Source: an uncultured Eubacterium sp. (GTDB lineage Bacteria > Bacillota > Clostridia > Lachnospirales > Lachnospiraceae). Taken from it: DNA of 48,269 nucleotides. The DNA lies in the NCBI GenBank assembly GCA_958446835.1, contig CAUCXT010000022.1:1-48269 (forward strand), written 5' to 3'. Below the pieces are notes generated by a model, which saw only the letters and a list, made by a program, of their open reading frames with translations, did not search any database and was not told where the DNA came from. The first letter of the stretch is position 1. Each line of letters starts with the position of its first letter. The position numbers and the translations under genes were made by a program. This document shows positions 40,888 through 48,269 of this stretch, one piece after another.

Positions 40888-43122
40888 CTACTCGAAGTCT
40901 ATTTCCTCATTAACTTTCTGGTGTATATCTATTCTGTTCTGGATGTCTATTGTGTTTACAAGCCATCCATTAAAGTTACAATTTTTTATAAACTCGTCAA
41001 TTCTGTTTACACCATACATCTCCTTGATTGTAACAACCACTCCAAATCTCAAGCCAATACCATCTTTAGGATCAAGCCTGTTATTTGTCTTTATTTCCAT
41101 TCCCCAATTTTTGTTTTTATATGCCTTCTTTGGAATGCGTCTGTCCCTTACCTTTTCTGCAATATATTTAACATTGTCCCATTTCCTGAATCGTTCTCTT
41201 GCGTCGCCTTCAAGTATGTATCTTCCAGCTTCACCTATATCATCACACTGATTCTGCTTATCTTCATTTATCTCATTCAATTTACCATTATCCTTAATTC
41301 GTCCAAAATGAAGATTCAGTTCGGTGTTGGTATAATCTACACCCTGAGCTCTATCGCACAATGGAAAATAACACATTGTTGCTCTCGCAAAATACGGATA
41401 AGCATCGCCTTTCAAAGGAATAGGGAAATGATAATTATAGGTATTCCATTTTTCACTTACATCCGTCACTAAAAATTTTATTTCATCTTCGGGCGTCTGA
41501 ATAATATCTGTAATCTTTATCGGAACAATTCCATGTCCATATAACGCTACTTCTTCCGGAGTCGGCGCATCATTCCATCCTCTGGCAGCATCAATAATCA
41601 AAGCCTTGGCGACCTCCCTATTCAACCCCAGTATATTAATCAAATACGCCAATTTTCTTGCTATCCAAGGAGCCGCAAAGGAAGTTCCTGCAACCAATGT
41701 AACACCCAATGGTTCACATACCTGAATATATTGTTCCTCACTTCCTCCATAGTAGCTTACATCCGGCTTTGCAAAAAAAGATAAAGCTAAACCCTTGCGT
41801 GAATACTTTGTAGATAAACCGCTCTTTGTCACTGAATTTACAACCATACTATTAATCGAATCTGCGGGAGAGCCTATTTTTTCTATATCTGCGCGTGATT
41901 TGTTTGTTCCCGCTACAACAAATATTACATCGTTCTCATACTGTAACTGATCCAACACAGCGGCTTCTGCCGAAATAAAATTATCATTTACCTCCTGATT
42001 GCTTCCCAGCGAAATGTTCCATACCTTTATATCTTTATTTCCCTCAATGATTCTTTTTATAAGCTTTATGATAGTAAATGATGAAAACTGTGCTCCTGCT
42101 GCAACTCCAAAATGACGCACCCTGAATCTGCCGCATCCGTCATCCAACCACGGATTCAGTTTAGGGCCATCTACTATTATTGAGGACACTGCTGTTCCAT
42201 GGCGATAATCATTCTGTCCTTTAGGAATATTGTTATCTACCATGTCATGGTATTCTACCCATTCTGAAAAATATGCTCTTGTATCAAACAAGGTGTCGAT
42301 AACCCCTATTGTCGGTTCAATTCCCGGAGACGGAATTAAGGTAATATCTCTCTCATATTTTTCTATAAAATCATCCGGTGATAAATCTGAAAGATTCTCT
42401 GTTGCCATCGCAACAAGATATGGCACCTTGTCATACAATAAGTTTATCTGGTTTTCGTCAAGAAAAACCGTTCGATTATCAAGTATTCTGGAAGATAATA
42501 CATCAATACCTATTTTATTAAAAACCGTTTTAATGTCTACACCAATATCATATAATGTAATAATGCTGTCTTTATTATAATTATGTGCTATCTCAACGTC
42601 GAAGTCATCTATATATGAAACATCTGCAACAATCTGTCTGAACAATGTTTTATTTAAACAAAACTGTTCATACTTTATTCTGTCAAAAAATAATTTTTGC
42701 TCAAATAAATCCTTAGAAATTCCTTCTGCAAAATATGTTGAGAAAACTCTGCATGTATTTTCCAAGAGCACAATACTTTTTTCAAGATCCTTTTCTTCCA
42801 GAAAATAAGTAATTATGTGCTTTGTCTTTTCACGGTTAAATTTTGCCCCGACAATTGCATAATTAGACTGTTCGCCTTTTAATAGTCCTGATATCCTGTT
42901 AGATTTTGCAACAATTTTATTGTAATGAACGCTTATCAATATTCCGGAAAACGGCTTATCTTCATTCTTCCAGAAATCTCTTAGCAATAAAAGCTTTTCC
43001 CGAAGCTTCATAATATGCTCTCCGGTGACAACAACCTTGCTATTCATCGCCACCCCACCGCCATTTCCATGCTTAGGCTCCTGCACAAAGCGCTTTCCTT
43101 TCAGTTCAAGAACATTATTCAT
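40888..43122 (-). CDS. S8 subtilase-family serine protease paired with an AAA+ ATPase
   Basis: 744-residue cytosolic protein: no signal peptide, so unlike secreted subtilisins. A non-catalytic N-terminal region (about 1-265) precedes the S8 domain (about 268-545), with catalytic Asp276 (GVIDTLFD), His308 (YRHGTAVSS), oxyanion Asn407 (VAGTN) and Ser481 (GTSFAAPW). A C-terminal beta-rich domain of about 200 residues follows. The ATG overlaps the AAA+ gene by 8 bases with AAGGAGG ahead of it, so the two are coupled and expressed together. Linked AAA+/subtilase pairs recur in bacterial accessory islands, where a conflict or proteolytic-sensing role has been proposed; target unknown. Confidence 0.88.
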   Translation of the reverse strand: MNNVLELKGKRFVQEPKHGNGGGVAMNSKVVVTGEHIMKLREKLLLLRDFWKNEDKPFSGILISVHYNKIVAKSNRISGLLKGEQSNYAIVGAKFNREKTKHIITYFLEEKDLEKSIVLLENTCRVFSTYFAEGISKDLFEQKLFFDRIKYEQFCLNKTLFRQIVADVSYIDDFDVEIAHNYNKDSIITLYDIGVDIKTVFNKIGIDVLSSRILDNRTVFLDENQINLLYDKVPYLVAMATENLSDLSPDDFIEKYERDITLIPSPGIEPTIGVIDTLFDTRAYFSEWVEYHDMVDNNIPKGQNDYRHGTAVSSIIVDGPKLNPWLDDGCGRFRVRHFGVAAGAQFSSFTIIKLIKRIIEGNKDIKVWNISLGSNQEVNDNFISAEAAVLDQLQYENDVIFVVAGTNKSRADIEKIGSPADSINSMVVNSVTKSGLSTKYSRKGLALSFFAKPDVSYYGGSEEQYIQVCEPLGVTLVAGTSFAAPWIARKLAYLINILGLNREVAKALIIDAARGWNDAPTPEEVALYGHGIVPIKITDIIQTPEDEIKFLVTDVSEKWNTYNYHFPIPLKGDAYPYFARATMCYFPLCDRAQGVDYTNTELNLHFGRIKDNGKLNEINEDKQNQCDDIGEAGRYILEGDARERFRKWDNVKYIAEKVRDRRIPKKAYKNKNWGMEIKTNNRLDPKDGIGLRFGVVVTIKEMYGVNRIDEFIKNCNFNGWLVNTIDIQNRIDIHQKVNEEIDFE

Positions 43123-44182
43123 CCGGTAAATCCTCCTTATTCAGTTTTCTGGATACACTGCTTTTCGACTCCCCCTTCAGCTTTTCAATTTCACGTACAG
43201 TAAATCCCTGCTCATACAAAGTGGAAATATCCGTGCCATCAATATTCCCGACAAGATAGTTATACAATCTCCTCAAATAATCATATTCCGAATTAACATC
43301 ACTAAACGCCAGCGATGTTTTAATAACATTTTTAAGATCCCCCGGGTATGGCAAATTAGGACACAAAGAAAGTATTTTTCTGAACAATCTTGTGTCCTTG
43401 GAGATATTCTTGAAATTCTTTGAAAAGGAAGCAAAGTAGTATTCTGCCACCTCAATTAAATCTTCTTTCTTATACCTATCAAAATTGATAACCGCATCAA
43501 ATCTTCTAATTAATGCTTTATCAAAATTAGAAAAAAGATTCGTCGTAGCTATAATTACAATTTCTTTATTCAAATCCGTTAATCTATCTAACTCACGCAG
43601 AATTGTTGATGTCGCTCTCCCCATCTCGCGCACATCATTCGAACTGACCCTGTCCAATGCTATCGCATCTATCTCATCAAACAAAACAACAACCTTATTC
43701 GAATATGGCAGACAATTTATTTCATTGAATACAGCCGCAATATTTTTATTAGTCTGCCCCAGTTTGCTATCAATTAAATTTTCAAAATCAACGCAATACA
43801 ATGTCCTGTCTAACAGCCTTGCCACCTGCTTTGCCGCCTCCGTCTTTCCGCTTCCCGGCAATCCTTCAAACAGAAACTTATTAATGCCTACATTATGATT
43901 TACCGCATTGATTATTCCCTTAACGTCCTCCGAAATATCCGTCGGCAGATACAGCGGTGCCACGCCTCTGGTATCAACCTGTTTAAGAAACTCACTTTCA
44001 TAATCGCTTCCCTGTGGAGTGTATAAGTTTGATTCTGCAATAAGTCCCATAATGTATTCTGCTAACTGCTCATCCCCAATACTGTCAAAGTACCTTGCTA
44101 TGCCTATCGCCTCATTCCGAAAGCCATTTTCATTCTTTTCAACGTGATATTTTATCAGGTTTAATACACTTTGTTTTTTCAT
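43115..44182 (-). CDS. AAA+ ATPase with possible C-terminal helix-turn-helix
   Basis: 355-residue ATPase, likely regulator or substrate-feeder of the coupled subtilase. Walker A FEGLPGSGKTEAAK, Walker B VVVLFDEIDAIA, sensor 1 IIATTN and the arginine-finger region ALIRRFDAV place it with the classical FtsH/spastin-like AAA group, without a protease domain of its own. The last 40 residues (EQGFTVREIEKLKGESKSSVSRKL, in pieces) read like a helix-turn-helix, so it may also bind DNA. ATG 44180-44182 has AGGAGGT upstream. The promoter at 44209-44237 is flanked by two operator-like repeats. Confidence 0.85.
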   Translation of the reverse strand: MKKQSVLNLIKYHVEKNENGFRNEAIGIARYFDSIGDEQLAEYIMGLIAESNLYTPQGSDYESEFLKQVDTRGVAPLYLPTDISEDVKGIINAVNHNVGINKFLFEGLPGSGKTEAAKQVARLLDRTLYCVDFENLIDSKLGQTNKNIAAVFNEINCLPYSNKVVVLFDEIDAIALDRVSSNDVREMGRATSTILRELDRLTDLNKEIVIIATTNLFSNFDKALIRRFDAVINFDRYKKEDLIEVAEYYFASFSKNFKNISKDTRLFRKILSLCPNLPYPGDLKNVIKTSLAFSDVNSEYDYLRRLYNYLVGNIDGTDISTLYEQGFTVREIEKLKGESKSSVSRKLNKEDLPDE

Positions 44183-44208
44183 TGCTACACCTCCTGCACT
44201 ATAGAAAT

Positions 44209-44237
44209 AGAATACAGTTTTCTGGGACAAAAGTCAA
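44209..44237 (-). promoter_or_regulatory. Sigma-A promoter of the AAA+/subtilase pair
   Basis: TTGACT (44232-44237), 17 bases, TATTCT (44209-44214), 27 bases before the ATPase ATG. Confidence 0.75.
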
Positions 44238-44249
44238 GTTTTTGGGACA
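44216..44249. repeat. Tandem operator-like repeats at the AAA+/subtilase promoter
   Basis: AGTTTTCTGGGACA (44216-44229) and AGTTTTTGGGACA (44237-44249) start 21 bp apart, two helical turns. One fills the -35/-10 spacer; the other abuts the -35 element from upstream. This is the geometry of a repressor operator. Confidence 0.6.
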
Positions 44250-44290
44250 TTTTTATAATTATATGTTGTTATCTGGATATTTATAGTAAT

Positions 44291-44317
44291 GGGGCGGTAT
44301 CCGAAGGATACCGCCCC
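44291..44317. repeat. Perfect GC-rich hairpin without U-tract
   Basis: GGGGCGGTATCC and its complement (12 bp, three-base loop), far more GC-rich than its surroundings, with no T-run on either side. It lies between the frameshifted gene and the AAA+ promoter. Confidence 0.6.
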
Positions 44318-44339
44318 GAATGTTGGCAATGAGCGAAAT

Positions 44340-44374
44340 AATATATGCCACTCTTATTCAGAATGGCATATATT
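44340..44374. terminator. Possible terminator of the RelA/SpoT cassette
   Basis: AATATATGCCA (44340-44350) / complement (44364-44374), 13-base loop. AT-rich with a weak U-tract, 24 bases after the 44398 stop. Confidence 0.45.
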
Positions 44375-44397
44375 TTAATTCCTTTCCTATTTAATTT

Positions 44398-44945
44398 TCA
44401 CTGCCTATCCACGGAATACTGATATCCTCTGCCCGCCTGAAAAGCTAAAATTATTAACTCTATATTTTTAGCAGAATAATCCCTATATTTAAAGTAATAT
44501 AGCAATGTCCCAATGAAATTATCTACTACTTCTCTTTGGTTATTCAGTATAGCACAATTCTCCGGTTCGGAAAACAAGTACCCTCTTATCAAGTCACATA
44601 CGAATTCCTCGTTTATAAAAGCAACCCGTTCTGCGTTATCTCCTTTTTTTAGCTGTAATGGCTTATGTCTCAACAACCAGAATGCCAGATATGCATAAAT
44701 CTTTGATTCATGTGTTTTTTGAATATTCTGGAACATTTTCAATCTGTCAATATCAACAAAATAATCAACAACTACATGATTCAGAATATCACTTGAAATA
44801 AACGCATCGTCCTGTATTTTTTTATTCTAAGGAATTCCTCCATCAAGGTATATAACCATTCATATCTTGAATGTACCTTTTCTTCCCCAAATTTCTCCAC
44901 AATATATAAATAACTGTCATCATTTGTTGAACAACTCTTATCCAT
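44398..44945 (-). pseudogene. Frameshifted hypothetical gene (third gene of the RelA/SpoT cassette)
   Basis: Frame 1 starts at ATG 44943-44945 (MDKSCSTNDDSYLYIVEKFG) and runs to a seven-A tract (T-run 44817-44823 on the plus strand), then stops soon after. The second frame resumes at the tract (KIQDDAFISSDILNHVVVDYF) and continues without interruption to 44398. Adding one A, or a -1 slip on the A-AAA-AAA tract, joins them into one protein of roughly 180 residues. Family not recognised; the C-terminal part is helical (NNQREVVDNFIGTLLYYFKYRD). The start overlaps the preceding gene by 8 bases, so it belongs to that operon. It could be a true pseudogene, a phase-variable tract, programmed slippage or a sequencing error. 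Confidence 0.7.
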
Positions 44946-45153
44946 AATACCCTCTCCTTGAAGCTGCCTTCAAACGTTCGTCCATAAGCATAGCTGAGCA
45001 TGAACTAATATAATTGCAAAATCTCATCTTATGCAATTCTTCTGCTCCGCCTGTAAACTCATTACCATGATTTGGTCGATAATCCTTCTTTAACTCTCCT
45101 GTCTTTATTAATTGAACCAATTGAATCCCATATAAATGTCCTCTTTCGCTCAT
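44938..45153 (-). CDS. Small hypothetical protein, 71 aa
   Basis: Not recognised. Charged soluble protein beginning MSERGHLYGIQLVQLIKTGEL, ending RLKAASRRGYYG. ATG 45153 has GGTGGG upstream; 24 bases separate it from the RelA/SpoT gene and it overlaps the next reading frame by 8 bases. Size and position between a nucleotide-synthetase-like gene and a further small gene would suit an antitoxin or accessory subunit, but nothing in the sequence proves that. Confidence 0.6.
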   Translation of the reverse strand: MSERGHLYGIQLVQLIKTGELKKDYRPNHGNEFTGGAEELHKMRFCNYISSCSAMLMDERLKAASRRGYYG

Positions 45154-45177
45154 TTGTCATCCCACCTTTCACAATGC

Positions 45178-46125
45178 CTAAACGATTAACCTAGTACGAA
45201 AACTCTCAAGTTTTTCATATGCCTGTTGCACCCGCTTTAACTCCTCATCAAATATATCAACACATTCCTGTGTTGTTTTCCATGTTCCATCCCTTTGGTC
45301 AACCATTTTTTCATCCTCAAAAATATCTCGCATATTATCTCCCATATCATTAGATATATTCGTAAGTTCACATAATATTTTCGACAAGCACTCTAAAGCC
45401 GTATGGCTTTTGTTCTCGTCCTGTTTATAAACATAATTATGGTCACAATCGCTCCATGCCTCATCATAAATTGTCCTAACCTGTATTCCAATATACACAC
45501 CTTTGAACAATACAACATAATGTATGCTTCTATATCCTTTACTATGCTGCTTTGGAACCATCTCATAAGCACCATACTCATCAATTCTATCACCTGCGGC
45601 ATAGTATACTGTCGGAATCTCTGCTAATATGTCTCTATTAACATCTTCAAAAGGAATTAATTTATATTTCTTATACAAATCCATATCTGCATAAGGAAAA
45701 TGTTCTGTGATTTCACTATGAATCTCCTGCCATTTTCCACGATAATTTATAATCAGCCGCATACCAATTAAATCAGTTATAATATTCTTATAATTTGTTC
45801 CGTTTATATTAGAATATAGATTATCGAAATCCGCTATATAATCATACCTCTTATTTATGACTTTTACCAACAGACTGTCTATATTTTTAATTCTGTTAGT
45901 CTGTAAATGAACTTCCTTAAATTGGTCTATCAGCTTTAAAAATTCACTTTTTACTTCTTCAAGATGTGGTTTCCATTCCTTAAAATAATTATCACATATT
46001 GTATGGCAAATCTTTTCCGTTGTAAAGTCATTTTTTCTTAAATTATCCACCTGATTCAAATCTTCTATTTTCTGCGCTAGTCTCTTATTTTGTACTAATT
46101 TTTCCCAATATATATCCCAATCTAT
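45178..46125 (-). CDS. RelA/SpoT-domain nucleotide synthetase-like protein (possible toxSAS), probably impaired
   Basis: Protein with a (p)ppGpp-synthetase-type domain and no hydrolase or TGS domain. Motifs: TDLIGMRLIINYRGKWQEI (the Asp of the D-x-x-G/A-x-R motif is present), HSKGYRSIHYVVLFKG and IQVRTIYDEAWSDCDHNYVY. Glu before IQVRT, a magnesium-binding catalytic residue in characterised synthetases, is Gly here (GGA, one base from GAA). Start is uncertain. The frame opens at 46125 with ATA, which has a well-placed AAAGGAAG before it; the first conventional start is TTG 46057-46059 with no good ribosome-binding site. A leader palindrome at 46157-46177 suggests autoregulation. Relatives include small alarmone synthetases and toxic SAS of toxin-antitoxin operons. 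Confidence 0.75.
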   Translation of the reverse strand: MDWDIYWEKLVQNKRLAQKIEDLNQVDNLRKNDFTTEKICHTICDNYFKEWKPHLEEVKSEFLKLIDQFKEVHLQTNRIKNIDSLLVKVINKRYDYIADFDNLYSNINGTNYKNIITDLIGMRLIINYRGKWQEIHSEITEHFPYADMDLYKKYKLIPFEDVNRDILAEIPTVYYAAGDRIDEYGAYEMVPKQHSKGYRSIHYVVLFKGVYIGIQVRTIYDEAWSDCDHNYVYKQDENKSHTALECLSKILCELTNISNDMGDNMRDIFEDEKMVDQRDGTWKTTQECVDIFDEELKRVQQAYEKLESFRTRLIV

Positions 46126-46156
46126 GTTTCTTCCTTTCGCATCTGCAAATACCCTT

Positions 46157-46177
46157 TTAAATATACTCTATATTTAA
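46157..46177. promoter_or_regulatory. 21-bp palindrome, candidate operator of the RelA/SpoT cassette
   Basis: TTAAATATA-CTC-TATATTTAA, perfect 9-bp arms, about 30 bases before the likely start. The AT-rich arms include TATA sequences that may overlap the -10 region. Confidence 0.5.
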
Positions 46178-46300
46178 GTCTACCACACCTATTTTCATTT
46201 GTGACCTGCCAGAGTTGTCATAATCTCAACTGCATCCAATTTTTGTTTCGTATTTAATCAATTAGATATTTTATAAGATACTCAAAACAAAAAAATATAA

Positions 46301-46377
46301 GCCACCCATCAAACGATATACAATCCCTCCTGTCTATTCGACATAGACATAGGCATATACATCATTCAATGGGTGGC
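46301..46377 (-). terminator. Compound terminator of the DUF6492 gene
   Basis: Outer stem GCCACCCAT (46301-46309) / complement (46369-46377) encloses an inner TGTCTAT/ATAGACA hairpin (46331-46337, 46343-46349). The minus-strand exit runs into TTATATTTTTTTG. Confidence 0.65.
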
Positions 46378-46402
46378 TCACTCTCATCCGCACATATCCC
46401 CA

Positions 46403-46510
46403 CTACATCTTAAGAATCAGCTCCATCATCTTCTGCACCTGAGGAAGCACGCTCGCGTTCTGCGCTTTCTGCCGAATGGCATGACAACCTCCGGCAGGAA
46501 GCCGATTTCA
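46403..46510 (-). pseudogene. Possible C-terminal remnant of an unidentified gene
   Basis: The frame ending at TAG 46403-46405 reads AGGCHAIRQKAQNASVLPQV, then QKMMELILKM and stop. It has the look of a real C terminus but no start codon or homologous body upstream, and it runs into the 3' end of the DUF6492 gene. Weak evidence. Confidence 0.25.
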
Positions 46511-46513
46511 TTT

Positions 46514-47470
46514 TTAATCCCACACTTCCTTATAACTGTCTCCCTCAAACTCCTCCTGAGCAATTTCAAGCATCTGCCTTGCCGATAATTTAGACTGATA
46601 CGCTTTATTGTTAAACAGATTTTCATGATCTTCTCTTACATAATGCGCCTTCTCAAACGATATTGCAAAGAAATCCTTTCCAAGCCACTCATAATCGCTG
46701 TCGGTTATGGAGTCCGAATGGAAAAAAGCCCCACCGTATCTGAATGAATTCCAATTGCGAAGTTTATAGCAATCAGGGTGCTTAAGACATATATATGTGC
46801 CAAAGCTTTCAAATTCGCTGAAGCTGTTGGATTGTATCTTATCCATCTCTATTGACCATATTATTTTTTCCCAGAATTCTGTTCCGTTATAACCAGATTC
46901 TTCTATTTCCCCCAGCATTTCACACATAAGGTCACAACGCATAAGCATATGTTCAGATATAAATGACTTGCCAATACATTTATGAAGATTAGGAATAAGC
47001 TTTGCAAGTGTGTTAAAATATTCCTCATGATACTCATGTTTTAAATCAAGATACGGTTTCCCAGCTTCTGAAAACATCGAGAAACGCCTGCATGGAATTG
47101 TATCTCCGTCCCATACCATGTAATATTTATCCTTACACATTCTGGCATACTGCATCTTCAAAAACTGTTGGTAATACCATCCCGTAATATTTCTCGGAAG
47201 TCGACGTCCTGCAAGCAAGCTCTCCATGCGTTCTTCCATAGCTTTATGAACCACAGCAAACGGTAAAATCGTATTCTCATCAATCCATTTAATACGTTCT
47301 CCAAGTGCTGATTCATCTACAAGCTTTCCTACCTCAGCATTACCAACAAAATATATATTTTTGCCCGGAAGATATTCTGAATATCTTTTATAATTATCTC
47401 TGAGCCTTAAAAAATCCTTTGGAACTACCATCACAAGGACATCATACTGATTGTCAAACTCTCCGCCCAT
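46514..47470 (-). CDS. DUF6492 family protein (glycosyltransferase-like)
   Basis: 318-residue cytosolic protein with GT-A-like features. An N-terminal Rossmann-like start (YDVLVMVVPKDFLRLRDNYKRYSEYL) is followed by WYYQQFLKMQYARMCKDKYYMVWDGDTIP (quoted in pieces). The WDGDTIP segment supplies a D-x-D-type metal/nucleotide-sugar motif, and FISEHMLMRCDL precedes an acidic C terminus. This pattern fits the DUF6492 family, found in surface-polysaccharide loci. ATG 47470 with AGAGAGG seven bases upstream. It lies 32 bases after the SGNH gene, likely cotranscribed. Donor and acceptor unknown. Confidence 0.75.
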   Translation of the reverse strand: MGGEFDNQYDVLVMVVPKDFLRLRDNYKRYSEYLPGKNIYFVGNAEVGKLVDESALGERIKWIDENTILPFAVVHKAMEERMESLLAGRRLPRNITGWYYQQFLKMQYARMCKDKYYMVWDGDTIPCRRFSMFSEAGKPYLDLKHEYHEEYFNTLAKLIPNLHKCIGKSFISEHMLMRCDLMCEMLGEIEESGYNGTEFWEKIIWSIEMDKIQSNSFSEFESFGTYICLKHPDCYKLRNWNSFRYGGAFFHSDSITDSDYEWLGKDFFAISFEKAHYVREDHENLFNNKAYQSKLSARQMLEIAQEEFEGDSYKEVWD

Positions 47471-47502
47471 TTATACGCCTCTCTTTTAATGTGCTATGCT
47501 CT

Positions 47503-48269
47503 TTATTTTCTAAATAATCTTTCCCACTCAACCTCAGCCAGTTCTCTTGCGTGTTGTCCAAGATGGCATCCATCTTCGGATAAATACTCTATCTTTGTCG
47601 TAAAGTTTTCATTTATCATCGAATAAAAAATGCTCATAAATCCAATACCATTTTCATCACACCACTTATGCAATGTATCATTGAAATATTTTGTTGCCCT
47701 ATTTCTATCCCTCTCCGAACCATAATGCGGGAATAACTCATCCTGCTCATTACTGTCCCTTTGTGTCGCAATCGGTCCCCAGCACCATACCTCATAGCCA
47801 CTATTCTTAAGCCGTTTTAGTAACGTATAATAATGTGCAAGTATTCCATTTACGATATTCTCAACCGATGTATTTTGAAGTTCAGACTGCTTAATAACAT
47901 GTACTCTTATATCTATTTCTCCAAACGAACATACAATCTTCGCACCCGGAATAATAAAATTATCGCACAGCCATTCCGTCTTTTCCATTGAATTGTAACC
48001 GGCATTTGGATTGTCCACATTGTACGCAAGACAAGGTCCAAGATGTAGTGGCGTAAATCTCTTCTCCCCCAATATAGGACATGTATTTACTTTATGACCT
48101 ATCGGAATAAAATCTAATAACTCTGCTCCTGAAAAAAAATTCACATGTGAATCTCCCAAGACAATGACTGTACCATGCCTCTGATAATGCCAATATGCCC
48201 TCATAAAATTGGCCTCTTCATATTTTTCCCATGTATAATCCGTATCAGGAAGTAATTCAAATATTTCAA
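47503..48269 (-). CDS. SGNH/GDSL-type hydrolase, 5' end outside the window
   Basis: Predicted carbohydrate esterase or acyl-modifying enzyme. Block I is TVIVLGDSHVNFF with the nucleophile Ser in GDSH; a later SFGEIDIRVH stands at the block III position; SEDGCHLGQHA near the C terminus supplies the D-x-x-H pair (DGCH). The frame stays open without a stop from the ATG at 48202-48204 to the window edge (EIFELLPDTDYTWEKYEEAN), so the gene very probably begins beyond base 48269 and is partial here. It precedes the DUF6492 gene in what looks like a surface-glycan operon. Confidence 0.75.
   Translation of the reverse strand, partial: EIFELLPDTDYTWEKYEEANFMRAYWHYQRHGTVIVLGDSHVNFFSGAELLDFIPIGHKVNTCPILGEKRFTPLHLGPCLAYNVDNPNAGYNSMEKTEWLCDNFIIPGAKIVCSFGEIDIRVHVIKQSELQNTSVENIVNGILAHYYTLLKRLKNSGYEVWCWGPIATQRDSNEQDELFPHYGSERDRNRATKYFNDTLHKWCDENGIGFMSIFYSMINENFTTKIEYLSEDGCHLGQHARELAEVEWERLFRK

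Larger units (their letters stand above)
46126..46513. other. Gene-free region upstream of the RelA/SpoT gene
   Basis: It holds the 21-bp palindrome at 46157-46177, the terminator at 46301-46377 and a possible short coding remnant at 46403-46510. No intact gene was found. Confidence 0.5.

Overview
The window looks like a chromosomal segment from a motile, low-to-moderate-GC Firmicute of the family Lachnospiraceae, with an Agathobacter/Roseburia-like gene set. The reasons are a Clostridia-type str and L11-L10-rpoBC arrangement, a typical flagellin linked to a CsrA homologue, a galactan-degrading GH53 lipoprotein, strong AGGAGG ribosome-binding sites and AT-rich spacers. Genus is an inference from protein character; no 16S gene is present. 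Almost all genes lie on the minus strand.

Layout. (1) 43-2838: flagellin fliC, a divergent csrA, and then a tyrosine recombinase gene held between two inverted ~29-bp sites. The segment between the sites also carries a near-consensus flagellar sigma-28 promoter that currently points away from csrA-fliC; inversion would point it at them. This looks like a self-contained flagellin phase switch and is the most striking thing in the window. The fliC leader additionally carries two CsrA-type ACGGA sites. (2) 3016-11608: aspS, an orphan hypothetical, ftsH coupled to a DUF308 membrane protein, a cytidylate-kinase-like protein, an ArsB/NhaD-type permease and a small helical hypothetical. (3) 11811-15333: a membrane acyltransferase and a GH53 endo-galactanase lipoprotein. 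(4) 15854-34156: core information-processing genes: tuf, fusA, rpsG, rpsL, an MCP chemoreceptor, rpoC, rpoB, rplL, rplJ, rplA, rplK, nusG, secE and rpmG. Their control elements are readable: sigma-A promoters, an L10 leader, and two mimics of the 23S rRNA L1-binding site, one before rplK and one before rplA. (5) 34420-48269: accessory and cell-surface region. It has an FliD-like orphan, a CgeB-like glycosyltransferase, a DUF4143 ATPase inserted beside the stub of a dehydrogenase paralogue, a TarJ/TarI-like pair for a CDP-alditol precursor, an AAA+ ATPase/subtilase pair behind a promoter with tandem operator-like repeats, a RelA/SpoT-domain cassette that appears to be decaying, a DUF6492 protein and an SGNH hydrolase cut by the window edge.

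How the parts fit. The left end controls flagellin: a recombinase sets promoter orientation, sigma-28 would transcribe csrA-fliC when ON, and CsrA would gate fliC translation. The middle is housekeeping with autogenous ribosomal-protein control. The right end mixes surface-glycan synthesis (possibly teichoic-acid-like or flagellar glycan) with conflict-type modules and clear scars of insertion and loss: a 65-bp bracketing repeat, degenerate tandem repeats, a frameshift and a suspect start codon.

Limits: all family calls come from reading motifs by eye. Promoters, operators and terminators are sequence predictions. No alignment, folding program or database search was run.
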